A stretch of DNA of 64,000 nt from Balanoglossus misakiensis (lineage: Eukaryota; Hemichordata), in contig CM082578.2 in assembly GCA_040954595.2 (NCBI GenBank), positions 2,356,001 through 2,420,000 of the forward strand, given 5' to 3'. Below the pieces are notes generated by a model, which saw only the letters and a list, made by a program, of their open reading frames with translations, was not told the DNA's origin and did no database searches. The position numbers were made by a program, and so were the translations under genes. Of this stretch, positions 1 to 11,201 are shown piece after piece. Position 1 is the stretch's first letter. Each line of letters opens with the position of its first letter.

Positions 1-117
1 TTTAGGGAACAGTAAAACTTTTTTTTCGACAAGCACAAATATTTTTTTAACGGCGGCGGAAGTTGAAGTATCCCACCATGCCATGCCACAGCAACGTTTT
101 TCTCCTAAACCTCTGCC

Positions 118-433
118 ATGGCCGAAGAGTACATCGTCGTTACGGACAAGCAGAGCGGCCAAACCGTCGAGTTGCCGCTCGAACGAGACGAAACTTTATT
201 GTTAAGCACTGTTCAGTGCCAATTTTCTGGAGCCTGTGGTGTAAGGTACCGAACTGTCAATGTCATCGATGGATGCCTCACAATTCGTGTCCTCAGATGT
301 GTGAATGGTGTCATTTATCCACCAAATAATGGATGGGCCCGGGTACATGGTAATCAACTTGAGGTTGTATATGCCAATTCTCCTGCATCTAGTGGTAAAG
401 GGGGTGATGCCAGTGCCGGTAAAGTTACTCCCG
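118..433 (+). CDS. Exon 1: TDP-43 N-terminal-domain-like module of a HECT ligase gene
   Basis: The reading frame opens at ATG 118, just upstream of a module resembling the N-terminal domain of TDP-43. The hallmarks are MAEEYI, a charged E/P stretch, LLSTV, QFSGACGVRYR and the later NGVIYPPNNGW with a final VVY strand. In TDP-43 this DIX/ubiquitin-like fold mediates head-to-tail self-association. After residue 105 the frame meets a strong donor (CCG|GTAAGT, intron from 434) and then runs on into apparent intron. The exon ends in phase 1, which matches an acceptor at 1564-1565, so I join it to the HECT exon downstream. No RRM coding sequence follows, so this is not TDP-43 itself. Domain identity is recognised by eye; the join rests on phase and spacing and is inference. 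Confidence 0.7.
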
Positions 434-640
434 GTAAGTTGCCTGTTCTACCGTCTACGTGTGTTTCTTTATTTTGTAATCTGAGAGATTTACAAAACCT
501 GGATTTTTCACGAATCGCTTCCAGCGTACAGCTGATGCGGATCTAGCCTAGCCCCGCATGCCCGGCCGAGACGTGTAACGCCAGAAACACAGAGCGTGTA
601 CGAAGTGATATGCAGATCAGGTCAATTTAATAGTGCACGT

Positions 641-1080
641 CTTTAGGGACATTTCTTCAGCCGGGGTGGATTCTATTTTGTTGATATCAAAATGTGGCTA
701 ACCCCACCCCCCCCCCCCCTCATTGAACATTTAAAAGTTGGTGACACCTCCCATACCAACTTTCAAAAACTTAGGGAATGAATAACAGTGACAATTTGCA
801 TTTATGCATTAATTTAAATAATTAAAATATAACATGAATAAACAAAATATGCAAGTCATTACAATAATTGGCAGACATAGTAATCAAGAGAAGTGAAGGG
901 GGTGGGAGGGTTGTCCCCTTCCACGTTAGAAAATCTTGTAGTATAAAGAGCTTGAAACTGAATTTTTGTGTACTCAAAAGCAATTTTAGTCCCTCATTCA
1001 GCATTTCCAAATCAAGGTGACCCCCTATAATCCACTGCCCCCCCCCCCCCCCGACTGAAGAAACTGACCAGTCCCTTAGC
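641..1080. mobile_element. Non-autonomous DNA element with G/C-tract inverted ends
   Basis: The left end reads TAGGGACATTTCTTCAGCCGGGG and the right end is its approximate inverse (CCCCGACTGAAGAAACTGACCAGTCCCTTA), each next to a homopolymeric C tract. The interior (about 880-1010) resembles the interior of the element at 26669-27780, including the run CTCAAAAGCAA. Both therefore look like one family. No transposase frame is present. Confidence 0.5.
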
Positions 1081-1289
1081 CCCTGTATGATACCATTATT
1101 TTTAGGGACAGGGGGGCATGAGTGTGGGTGTGCTTCGAACGATTTGATTCAATTAGATATTTGCTTTTTAACTGCAAGCCAATAAAGCAATAAACAGTAT
1201 TGATCACAGCATAGGCTTTTGGCTGCTTCTCCAAATTGTCTTACGTGTTGAAACATTTTTGTCTGTGTTTCATACACGATTTATCAATC

Positions 1290-1437
1290 TGATTAAAATC
1301 AGATGTAGGGAACGGCGACGCCTTTTAATTACGCGGTGCGGTATTCTTATGCTCTCGCCTGGTGTGAGGCGACAGCATAAGAATATCGTGCCACGTAAGT
1401 AAAGGACGTCGCTGTTCCCTACATCTGATTTTAATCA
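1290..1437. mobile_element. Foldback MITE, about 70-bp arms
   Basis: Arms 1290-1361 and 1368-1437 are near-perfect inverse complements, each starting TGATTAAAATCAGATGTAGG, with a short loop between them. It is non-coding. The subterminal GTAGGGAACG recurs in the repeat family at 59.5 and 61.6 kb. Confidence 0.65.
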
Positions 1438-1565
1438 CTGAGTGATATGCTGAAGCTCTCTGACTTACTGTACTTTTTTCTATCTACTTAGATATGGAAC
1501 CTATTCTTTAAACCTCAGTTTATCTCTGGTTATAACAATTTTATGTTATTATCCATATTTTTCAG

Positions 1566-3466
1566 TTTCAACATATGCAGAAAAGATGTTTGGTCGAGTA
1601 AAGTCATTCAGTGCATTCAAAGAGGAAAAGAATTCATATCGTAAATTCACACCAAATAGGAGCAGAAGAAAAGAAGTAGGAAGACAAGCCATGAAGATGA
1701 TGTCCAGATCTCAATAGGTGTCATGTATTTCCATGAGAAGCTGCAACAGCTGAATCCACACTGGGGAAAACGCCTACCAATCCAGGCCATAACTAATGCA
1801 ACTTATGCAACAATATTAGAGACAGGACTTCAAAAATGGAAGTCTTTCAAGAAGAATTTCATTGATGAACAACAAAACTATATACTTGTGTATGAAGATG
1901 GATCGCAAGCACTTTTCATCCCAGGATCAGAGAAGAAAGAATTTTTCATGTTATCTCGATACAAAGATGAACTTGGAGTTGACTACAAGAGAATAAAGCT
2001 GTTCCTCTGTTCCGAACGTGACTTTGATACATCCATGGGATATGACACTCTGTCAAACCCTGAAGAAAGTGATGGTGGTGAGGTTTCTGAGAATCATGGC
2101 TGTTTAAATGCAAGAGAGCACAATAAAGAGAGACAAAAAAAAAGTCACAAATGAAGAAGTGCATGATGTTGGAGATGACAAAACTCGTGAGAAGCATCCA
2201 TGTGTAATGACCACACCCAAGGCCACTACATCAGTGGTCAATGAAAATCCGACAGAAATCAAGAAAAGTAGGTTGGAGATTGATGATGTGTATGCCACTT
2301 TATTTTCTGATGAAAATGAAACTGTGTACATATCAGATTCTGGTGATGATATCCAACAAGTACCTCCCGATGCAACCACCACAGTACCACTTGCAGAGAT
2401 TTTGGCCAACCTTGCCGAGCAGATTGATCACAGCAAGACATCACAGTTCAATATTTCCAGAAATCATCTTTTTGATGGTGTCAAGAGAGGCCTAAAACGC
2501 AAGTCATTCCATCCAAAAAATAAGATTTCTGTGAAATTCACAGATGATGATGGCTCATCAGAAGGAGCTGTGGATGCAGGGGGCCCTATGAGGGAGCTCT
2601 TGACATTAACCATGAACTATATAACCAATAGTGAGCTCTTTGGTGGTGAACACAACCAGAAATACTTATCATGTGTTAGTAGATGCGCTGATGAAAATGA
2701 GTATTACATGGCAGGTCAGCTAATTGCCATGTCTCTTGTCCATGGAGGCCATGCTCCCCACTGCTTTGCAGACCATTTCTACCAAGCTATTGTACATGGA
2801 TGTGACTCAATCAAGCCTACTATTGATGATCTCCCTCAGAACAACCCAGTAAAAGCTGACCTCACTGCATTGCAAAATGCGCCCATTGATGAAGCCAACC
2901 AAGTGCTGACTGATAACTTAGAAAGTATCACTGAGATTGCTGGTACATGGAGACTGATACGTACTGAAATTGACAAGTCAGCAGTCATTGGGTCCACAGT
3001 GAAATGGTACATGTATGGCAGAAATAGAGAAGCCTTTGATCAGTTTACTGATGGGTTGTCTTCACTTGGTGTACTTGAGGCTATGCGGCAGTACCCTACA
3101 AGCTTCCAGCCTGTCTTCTGTGAGCCTGCTCCACTAACTACTGATATGTTTTTATCTGATGTTACACGGAGTGAGGAAGGATCCAATATGTTCAACGCTG
3201 AAAGTCTTCTCCTGTCATACTGGGCAGATTTCTTGCAAGATGTCCAAGATCAAGAAATAGACAATGTGACACTGGCCGAGATAATGATGTTTACCATTGG
3301 GTGTACAGAGCTTGTCCAAGGACTAACTCCAAGAATTATGTTCCTTCATGGAAGTGAAGCTCAATCTAAATTCCCCAAAGTCAACACTTGTGCTGGTGTG
3401 CTCCACCTTCCAGTATTACACAAAACATATGATGCATTTAAACATGCTACTCATCAACATATGTAA
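1566..3466 (+). pseudogene. Exon 2: HECT-type E3 ubiquitin ligase, two frameshifts
   Basis: Three consecutive pieces in alternating frames make up one protein. Piece 1 (from 1566, in phase with exon 1) encodes YAEKMFGRVKSF and a basic stretch. Piece 2 (about 1690-2140) encodes DVQISIGVM...GKRLPIQA..., then a YEDGSQALFIPG/KDELGVDYKRI segment typical of the linker in G2/M-phase-specific E3-like HECT proteins of fish and invertebrates. Piece 3 (2108-3466) is the HECT domain. It carries DDDGSSEGAVDAGGPMREL near its start and the catalytic-loop VNTC at the end (cysteine codon 3389-3391), followed by the usual short C-terminal tail, so the HECT fold is complete. Frame changes lie between about 1640 and 1700 and at a nine-A run near 2137-2145, and they restore the original frame. 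HECT enzymes pass ubiquitin through a cysteine thioester to substrates. The gene is either a young pseudogene or intact with homopolymer errors; substrates are unknown. Confidence 0.75.
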
Positions 3467-4265
3467 ATGAGGGAAAGTACTTCAAACCATGTAGCCGTTA
3501 GAGTGGGCCCCGCTGACGGGTCTCGAAATAGGCCATTTTTTACTCGATATTATAGAGCTGTTTTCAGGCGATGTGGATTATTTTAAGACAAAACCGTGGA
3601 TTCACTCGAAGGTACATTTTGTAGGTATACTGGATTGTTACTGAATGATTTTTTGGCAACTTCTGTCGAGTAGTTTCTTTGTAATCGCGAAATTTCTGAC
3701 GACTGTGAAAAAACACATAGCGTTGACATCCTCTCGATTATTTTTAAGCTGACCGTTAAACATGGATTTTACCACGAAATTTCAAACTTTTATCAAAATA
3801 TAGATATCAACCCCCTCTCTTTGAGTTTTCATTCACTTCCAAGCTTTCATAGTGACGATATGAACAGTTCAATTTTGTTTACTTTTCAACCTGTGAGCGC
3901 CACTTCTTCTGCAAAATGGCGGGAGAAGACAGCATGCATGTGTATGTATATACGCTGGCGCAGGCTTGATCCTGGGATTGAACCGGCTGCGACGTTTTCC
4001 TTCCTCTCTCGTGCGAAGAAATTTTGATTGCTGATATGTACTCCCGAGTTTTACTAAACCCTAACAATTATTTTGTGAAAGTTTGCCCGTCAAGTAAACT
4101 CACTTTTTTTATTGTTCTTTCAGATTGATGAAGACTGATTTTTGTGGTGGTGGTGTTGCAGTTGACTGTTTTATTTTAGCTGTCTGAGTTGACAATTTAT
4201 TCTGTATTTTGTTGTATTTTTAACTCTTCATTCTGTATTTTGTAGTAGTATTTTGAACACTGTTT
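3467..4265 (+). other. Probable 3' UTR of the HECT gene
   Basis: No supported coding frame. The last 100 bases are T-rich and lead into AATAAATAAA. A 36-bp segment at 3733-3768 (GATTATTTTTAAGCTGACCG) recurs at about 4831-4867, so part of the stretch is repeat-derived. Confidence 0.35.
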
Positions 4266-4275
4266 AATAAATAAA
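4266..4275 (+). terminator. Polyadenylation signal, overlapping AATAAA hexamers
   Basis: Two overlapping AATAAA motifs 0.8 kb after the HECT stop codon, behind a T/GT-rich segment. It is the first strong signal downstream and the likely 3' end of that gene. Confidence 0.4.
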
Positions 4276-5170
4276 TTACTATTATTATTATTTATCGACC
4301 CAATGCAATGATGACAAATCGCTCGCTTTCAGACACAAATGTTGTATTTATTGCATATATCATCAGCGAATAAAGGGAAGTGGTTTCGAAGTTACACTTG
4401 GCATATTCGAAAAGTCTACTTATATCCCACGATAAGGAGAGAAAAAATAAAAACACGCCAGCTGAGCTCCTCACACGTAGTCACGTACGGTAAACCTGGC
4501 ATTCTGTGCATGGGTAATCAAATACATTTTGTATTTGTTTGTAGCCCAATGTAGGCGTACGGCGTGTGGAGCACCCGGGCGCGGCACTCGTGCGATTGAT
4601 CGATGTTGTTTCGAAATCAAGCCAGTAATTAAGATAAAACTTGGCTAATATGTTACCTTAGAGTGTTATACACTATCCAGTAACTTTTACTTGACAAGTG
4701 TCTTTTAGAAACCATTTTCCCCACGATAAACGCGTCGTTTCACGAGCAACGCAACACTTCCGTATTTACAAGCCGAACATTGAGAGGTCAACGTAGGGCC
4801 TATACTTCCGGGTCATATCGTCGAAGTACATCGATTATTTTTAAGCTGACCGTTACACAGGCATTTCGAATTAATTTCTTTTCACGGATGTTGGGACCGA
4901 TATTAGACCTATCTGTCACGAAAACTTGGTTAACTTCCGAGGTCGACTTCAAATGATTTTTGGCACGTTTGTGGACGTCTCTTCCGAGGTCACCAACATA
5001 CCGCCGAAAACACGTTAAAAACTACTACTATTACCTACAGATTCTCATAATACTTACGTCTGCAGTGTAAAATGGGAATCACTTTTGTAATTTATCGAGC
5101 TAGCATGGTATTTTATTGTATCAAGGAGTGTAAAAATCAAGTTGAAAATCACCTTGAAAACTGGCCTATT
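4276..5170. other. Intergenic, nothing recognised
   Basis: AT-rich non-coding sequence with only short chance frames. It contains the second copy of the short repeat noted at 3733-3768. Confidence 0.5.
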
Positions 5171-5431
5171 GTGTGTGTGTATGTATGTATGTATGTATGT
5201 ATGTATGTATGTATGTATGTATGTATGTATGTATGTATGTATGTATGTATGTATGTATGTATGTATGTATGTATGTATGTATGTATGTATGTATGTATGT
5301 ATGTATGTATGTATGTATGTATGTATGTATGTATGTATGTATGTATGTATGTATGTATGTATGTATGTATGTATGTATGTATGTATGTATGTATGTATGT
5401 ATGTATGTATGTATGTATGTATGTATGTATG
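5171..5431. repeat. (ATGT)n microsatellite, about 63 copies
   Basis: A short GT run passes into about 250 bp of uninterrupted ATGT. All long frames across it are low-complexity MYVC/HTYI repeats and are not genes. Confidence 0.98.
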
Positions 5432-6105
5432 CGTTCGAAATCCACAGTGTTAGGGACAAGTTATGTTTACTTGACGAAGTATAAGTTTATTTTCTAGACT
5501 CTTTATCTGGACGTATCCCATCATTTAGGATAAAAACGCATAAGATGATTATCATGGAGTGTTACGGCCGAATTCATGGATGGTCATTTTGGAACAAGCA
5601 AGATGAAGGCTTCGTTCAAGGTACCCCACTATCGCACCCCCCCCCCCCTTTACAGGTAATGAGTTAGACAGTGTTTCATCACCGGGCAACCAACTGTACG
5701 TTACAAAGCATGTCACATTGAGCAGATATCAGGCCGAGATTTAACATTCCTTTCCGCCAGGAATTGCTTTGGCTTATTTCGCTTGACGGACTGGCTACGT
5801 CACATCCGGCATTTAAAGATAACTTAATTCTGTATTGCGAGAAAACGTCAAAAAGTGGCACACGTTAAATAGGTTATGAAGTCTACGGAAATATGTTTTG
5901 AGTGTTAATAATTTTAATAGAATTCGTTAATTACCCGCGAAGAAATAAATTTGCTTTGATAATTATGAAATAACCGTCTGATGTAAAAACAGACTGTTAC
6001 ATTTGAACAGTAAATAAATTCTCCTGACCCAGAAAACAAGAATGCTTAAATCATCAAAAAGTTGTTCAAATTTAGTAGCATTACACACACAGTAGTAGAC
6101 TGTCG
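5432..6105. other. Intergenic, nothing recognised
   Basis: Non-coding apart from a 10-C run near 5640. No repeat partner was noticed. Confidence 0.4.
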
Positions 6106-6190
6106 ACAGTCCCTCGCGCCTAATGTGTATCGATTCGGCGTTTCGTGATGCGAGGGCCGTAAGGCCTGTGGGCGTGGCCCGAGGGACTGT
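6106..6190. mobile_element. Small element with inverted ends ACAGTCCCTCG
   Basis: ACAGTCCCTCG at 6106-6116 is exactly inverted at 6180-6190. The 85-bp interior is GC-rich and contains further inverted bits. It is a MITE-like hairpin with no coding capacity. Confidence 0.45.
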
Positions 6191-6218
6191 TATAGCTTGT
6201 TTCGCCCTCACACGGCAT

Positions 6219-6311
6219 TGTGGGGAAATTCACCTGTAATGCAACTGGTTAATATACGTCATAAACTCATTGACCAATCATATAGTTGCGTTACAGGTGA
6301 ATTTCCCCACA
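6219..6311. mobile_element. 93-bp palindromic MITE
   Basis: TGTGGGGAAATTCACCTGTA at the left end is inverted at 6284-6311 with one mismatch; the arms are 28 bp. It lies 28 bp from the preceding inverted repeat. Confidence 0.6.
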
Positions 6312-7486
6312 TTTCCTACGCAATCCCTACACATACATACGCGCCCATACACGCTGACGTTTACTCCACACACGGTACATAGAGAAATTCGGAACAAGTT
6401 TTTTAAATGTATTTATTATAAAATAATGAAGCCCTTAGACTTGGAGCAAGTCTAACCCGGTACCTGCGTCTGTGATTGAAAACATTCTCGGATGAAGTGC
6501 GCCGCGGGCGGCTGCACTGCGGGTTACTTTCTGTCGCTACTGCGCTGCATATGTGTATTCAAGCACAAGGCATGTAGGTTCGCCTAGTCTTGGTAGTTAG
6601 ACTGATGATTAATTCCAAAACCTGGTAAATGTTTATATAATTATTGTTTGTGCTCTCTTTAAAATAAGCCCCTGTACAAAATATTTTCATGGCCAATACA
6701 AAAGTTCAAGGTTTTGAGCCGTTCATTTTGAAATTCCACAACTCAGTACAAGATTAACGAACATACAAGATAAACAACAAAGAAGACGATATTGTCAAGT
6801 TTGTAAGCATTCTCAAGTTTGGGTATTGGTTTGTAATGGTAAAGGTGATTCGCACATCGACAAATATAGGTTACACGACAATTTGTGGAGTGATCGTGTT
6901 TAAATTAATGTTGTATACCAAAACACTTGTTCGAAAATTGAGGTCTACCATACTTCAAACCGGGTCTGACCGGTTTGAAGTATTGAAATAGATGTAGGGC
7001 TATAGTCTGTCGTTTAAACGCTATTTCTTTTGTGTTTGCTATCATGTATTAACGTGAAACGTGTCCTTAATTGGGTGTAACTGGCTATAAATAGTAAAGA
7101 CTTCACGAATATGCCTTCGCCAAGAGCCGATATTGATCAGTTTTTGCTCAGCGAATTCAAATACATGTATTTTTGCATGAAATAAATGGAGCCACACAAA
7201 AAGCTTGGACATTTCATCCACCGACTAGCGACAAGTCAATGACCCAATGTCTAGAAATCGTAGCTTTGATTTGGCATCGTCTATGCAGGCGAGGTTAAAG
7301 CTATATTGGCTCCACAAATCAATTTTCTTCAACTTTGGTGAGACAGACCCTTTTCCGAGTGTGAACTTTTCACCTTAATGGTTGGGCAGAATCAGATAAA
7401 GTTCTCTAACGGTTGACTTTAGAGTCATTAATTTAACCTCCATTCACAATCAACTAAACACTAAACGCGAACGTGCAGACTCAGCC
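6312..7486. other. Non-coding stretch with short palindromes
   Basis: Contains TAGACTTGGAGCAAGTCTA (about 6436-6454), the end motif of the repeat family at 59.5/61.5 kb, and a short hairpin at 6953-6981 built on CTTCAAACCGG. No gene is seen. Confidence 0.4.
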
Positions 7487-7648
7487 ATATTTATTCCCTC
7501 TGAATGACCCCCGTCGTACTAGTTGTATTCGGCCAACAAACAAACCGTGGCTTTATTTCCACCGTGTATCTTCCACTCAAACATCATTGTATATTGTAAA
7601 TGTTCGTCTGTCAAACGGGGAAGAAGTTTATGCAAACAAACATACTGT
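7487..7648 (+). repeat. Direct repeat copy 1, about 160 bp
   Basis: Begins ATTCCCTCTGAATGA and ends TTTATGCAAACAAACAT. It is roughly 85-90% identical by eye to 8309-8467, the segment just upstream of the LINE. The non-coding GC-skewed spacer between the copies contains a GGGTTCAGACTGG repeat end at 7841. Confidence 0.75.
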
Positions 7649-8308
7649 TAAACGAGTTATTTTCGCGAGCAATAAATTTTCGCGAAATACGCGAGAGCCA
7701 ACAAAACGTGAAAATAAAAAGTCGCGTTATTTTTTTCAGAAATACCGATGCAGAGAAATACGAGAACGCGAAAATTAATCCTCGCGTAACAGTTGCCTCT
7801 TTTGATATCGTTAAAATAACCCGTTTTACAGTATTACATTAAGAGGGTTCAGACTGGACAAATTACGGCGGTGTATCACAGCGCCTGGGCAGGTGAAAAA
7901 AACGAAATTGGACACGCTGCGTCGGCCTTGGGGCGACTTAGTGTGGTCCTGGTAGGAAGGGGGGTTCGGGGCCGACGCAAATTCGCGTGTGAGGACGCCG
8001 TACGTCGGCCTAATTGACGCAGTCATGTGTTCATATGCGGTAAAGCAGCGTTTGAATACGATGGAGACACAATCTCAGTCGGTCCAAATTCATGGAACCA
8101 GTGTGGTGCGGACGCGAAGCAAATCTATTCCCTATAAGGACAATTACTTTATGATGTCGCCCTGAATTTCACTGCGATTGATTGATGTGAACAACGATGA
8201 AATGGACACCCATGTCCACGTACCAATAGATAAAAACCGGTTCAAATTCATCCGAGACGTGAAACAGAAATCAAGAAATAATTCAGCGCTGCCCTACTTT
8301 TTTTAGAG

Positions 8309-8467
8309 ATATATTCCCTCTGAATGATCCCCGTCGTAACATTTGTATTCGGCCATCAAACAAACCGCGGCTTTGTTTCCCCCGTGTATCTTCCACTCAA
8401 ATATATCATTGTATATTGTAAATTTTCGTCTGTCAAACTGGGACAAAGTTTATGCAAACAAACATAT
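8309..8467 (+). repeat. Direct repeat copy 2, about 160 bp
   Basis: Second copy of the 7487-7648 sequence. It ends exactly where the 12-bp putative target duplication of the LINE begins, so the LINE inserted at the edge of this repeat. Confidence 0.75.
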
Positions 8468-8475
8468 TACATTAA

Positions 8476-11193
8476 TGTAAATTAACTCAACAGGTGGATA
8501 GTAATGTGAATATTTATGAGTATACAAGGTACAGATGGAATGCTAATGAGGAACACACATTTGTATGTAAATGTAATTCAGGTGATGTGATTGCTTTGTT
8601 TGAGAAATGTGACGTAAGCATTGGTGTTAATAATGATGAAGCAATAGCTTGTATTGTTAAAGCTTTCCAGCTGGCTGGTAGCAGCATGAAATGCCAGAAC
8701 AGCAAACGAAACCAAGCACGCCCGCAACAACCACCATGGTTTGACTCTGTTTGTTTCCAACAAAAGCAAGAAGTTAAAAGAAATCTACGTGAATTCAGGA
8801 AGAATAACTCAGAAGGGTCTTTGCAAGTCTACAAACGTAGTCGTAATATTTTTAGAAATACATGCCGGAAGCTGAAAAAGGATTTTACGGATGCACTTTC
8901 AGCACAATTTAAATACCGTTGGGATTGTGTGTCTGGTAGTAATGATATGTGGCATTTTATTAGAAGCAGTCAAAGTTGTACCCAGAGTTACTTTCCCATC
9001 TCTGGCAAACAATGGGTTGAATATTTCACACAATTAAATAATCCCCAAAATGTATTACCCGGGGATACACATGTACAGGTTGTAGGCTGGAATGCCGAAG
9101 TCGATATCTCAGATTTTATGAATTCAAATATTACTGACCGGGAAATAATGAAAGCAGTTTTAGATCTGAAAAATGGTAAAGCCCCGGGCCCAGATGGAAT
9201 ACCAGCCGAATTTTTCAAATGCTCTATACCCACAATGCTACCTATCATGAATAAGCTGTTTAACAACATCTTTGATACGGGTAACTTCCCAGCAGGGTGG
9301 TCACAGGGAATTATAATACCATTGTACAAAAAGGGATCTAGAACAGATCCAAATAATTACAGGGGAGTTACGCTGTTGGATGTATTTGGTAAAATATTTT
9401 GTGGTATTTTAAATGAAAGGTTGTATAGATGGGCTGAAAATACCAATGCTATTTGTAATGCACAAGCGGGATTTCGTAAAGGGTTTTCAACAATGGATAA
9501 TATATTTACTTTACATGTAATCATACAAAATTACATCAGAAGAAGGAAGGGGAAATTTTACTGTCTTTTTGTAGATTTTGCCAAAGCATTTGATTCTGTG
9601 GATCACAGATGTCTTTTTTTCAAACTTCAGTCGATTGGCTTATCTGGCAAGATGTATAACATTGTGAAATCTATGTATAGTGATGTGAAATCTTGTGTTC
9701 GTCTAGATGGGGGTGTTTCAGAATATTTTAACTGTAACAGAGGTGTAAGGCAAGGGAGTGTATTAAGCCCAGTGTTGTTCTCCCTCTTCATTGATGAGTT
9801 GTATCACATGATTATTTCCACAGGTGCCAGAGGCATCCAACTGACGCAACAAATGCACGATTTATTTCTTTTACTTTATGCCGACGATATTGTTATATTT
9901 GCAGACTCTGTAATAGGGTTACAAAGGTTAATTAACATACTCAATGATTTTTGCAACATATGGAAACTTCAAGTTAACATAGATAAAACCAAGATCGTAG
10001 TATTCCGTAAAGGGGGGGGGGGGGCATAATGCAAAGAGTGAAGTTTGGAAAATGAATGGAAAGACTCTAGAGGTTGTGACTTCATATAAGTATCTTGGAT
10101 TATTGTTATCCTGTAGAAACACGTGGGGCAAAGCTGTATGTAATCTGGCTGCTCAAGCACGGAAAGCTATGTTTTTAATTTTTAAATTTGAACGTAAAGC
10201 TGGTATGATAAAAAGAGATGTATATTTTAAACTTTTTGATACACTGATACTGCTAATTTTATTGTACGGAGCTGATATTTGGGGATACAAAAACATATGG
10301 AGATAGAAAGAGTCCATTTAAGGTTTTGCAAGCACTCTCTGGGAGTGGGTCTACACTACAAACGAAGCAGTATATGGCGAGTGTGGTAGATATCCACTTT
10401 ATTTAAATTCAGTCATAAAATGTGTTAAATATTGGTTGCGTCTCACTGAACTCACAGATGACAGGATGGCTGCGCATGAGTACAAATTGTCGTTTACAAT
10501 GGATGAAAATGGACACACATCTTGGGCTACAGAGGTTAAGCATATTCTTTATTCATATGGGTTTGGCATTGTCTGGTTATCACAAGGGGTGGGAGATATT
10601 TCATCTTTTATAAGTGAGTTTATACAACGTCTTTCCGATGTTAACAAACAAGAGTGGTACAGTGAAGTATGTACAAAAGACAGGCTTCGTACATATCGTA
10701 ATTTTAAAAGCATGCTTGAACCAGAAAAAATATATGTGTGAAATTACAGAGCCAAAACATAGACATGCACTAGCCCGATTGAGATGTTCATGTCTTGGTT
10801 TAAGAGTCCAGGAAGGCAGCTATGCCAACATTGACTTTGAAGACAGAATCTGTGAAATATGTACAGGAGGTGTGGAGGATGAATTTCATGTAATATTCTT
10901 ATGCCCATTGTATCAAAGCTTAAGATATTTATTACCACATGACAACTCTGAGTCTATTTACGAAGAGAATTTTTTAACACTGATGAGGTCGAAGTCGCCA
11001 ACAGTGTTAAGAAATCTTGGCAAATTTGTACATAAAGCCATGATTTTGAGGAAGGAATATTTTTCATGAAAGCTTGAAGGTGACCTAATGTTTCTTTTTT
11101 TGTTGTTGTTGTTGCTGTATTTCGTTCTGTAATATATCTTACCATGCAATTGTCATATTGGCCGGTGGCCTAAAAGATAATAAACATTATATT
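8476..11193 (+). mobile_element. 5'-truncated LINE with 12-bp target duplication
   Basis: The RT-bearing element lies between two copies of ATATTACATTAA (8464-8475 and 11194-11205). The 5' end starts in the endonuclease-RT linker, so it is 5'-truncated. The 3' UTR (11070-11193) is T-rich and ends AATAAACATTAT with no long poly-A. Clade unresolved; CR1/Jockey-group-like by RT motifs. Confidence 0.75.
8494..11069 (+). pseudogene. LINE reverse transcriptase ORF2, frameshifted
   Basis: The first 511 residues hold the RT domain: KAPGPDGIPAEFF (motif region 0), IIIPLYKKG, NNYRGVTLL, AGFRKG, FVDFAKAFDSVDH (motif A), GVRQGSVLSPVLF (motif B) and LLYADDIVIF (catalytic YADD). The frame breaks in a run of about 12 G at 10012-10023 and resumes with VTSYKYLGLLLS. 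Further breaks follow near 10290 and at an A run near 10725. The C-terminus (to 11069) has a CX2C...HX4C zinc motif (ICEICTGGVEDEFHVIFLC) typical of LINE ORF2 tails. The catalytic residues are present, but breaks and 5' truncation make it dead. The ATG at 8494 is probably not a real start. Confidence 0.9.
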
Positions 11194-11201
11194 ATATTAC
11201 A

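Larger units (their letters stand above)
434..1565 (+). other. Intron 1 of the HECT gene, with two transposon-like inserts
   Basis: The intron runs from the GTAAGT donor to a TATTTTTCAG acceptor. No coding frame is supported inside it. It hosts a poly-C/poly-G-ended element (about 641-1080) and a near-perfect foldback element (1290-1437), described separately. Confidence 0.6.

Noticed and set aside
118-546. Full-length 142-codon protein without splicing
   Set aside because: The last 37 codons after the GTAAGT donor are not like any TDP-43-type protein, and the phase fits the downstream acceptor.
5072-5497. ORFs of MYVC/HTYI repeats on both strands
   Set aside because: Translations of the ATGT microsatellite.
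8476-11193. Active LINE copy
   Set aside because: 5'-truncated and frameshifted at a G run, near 10290 and at an A run near 10725.
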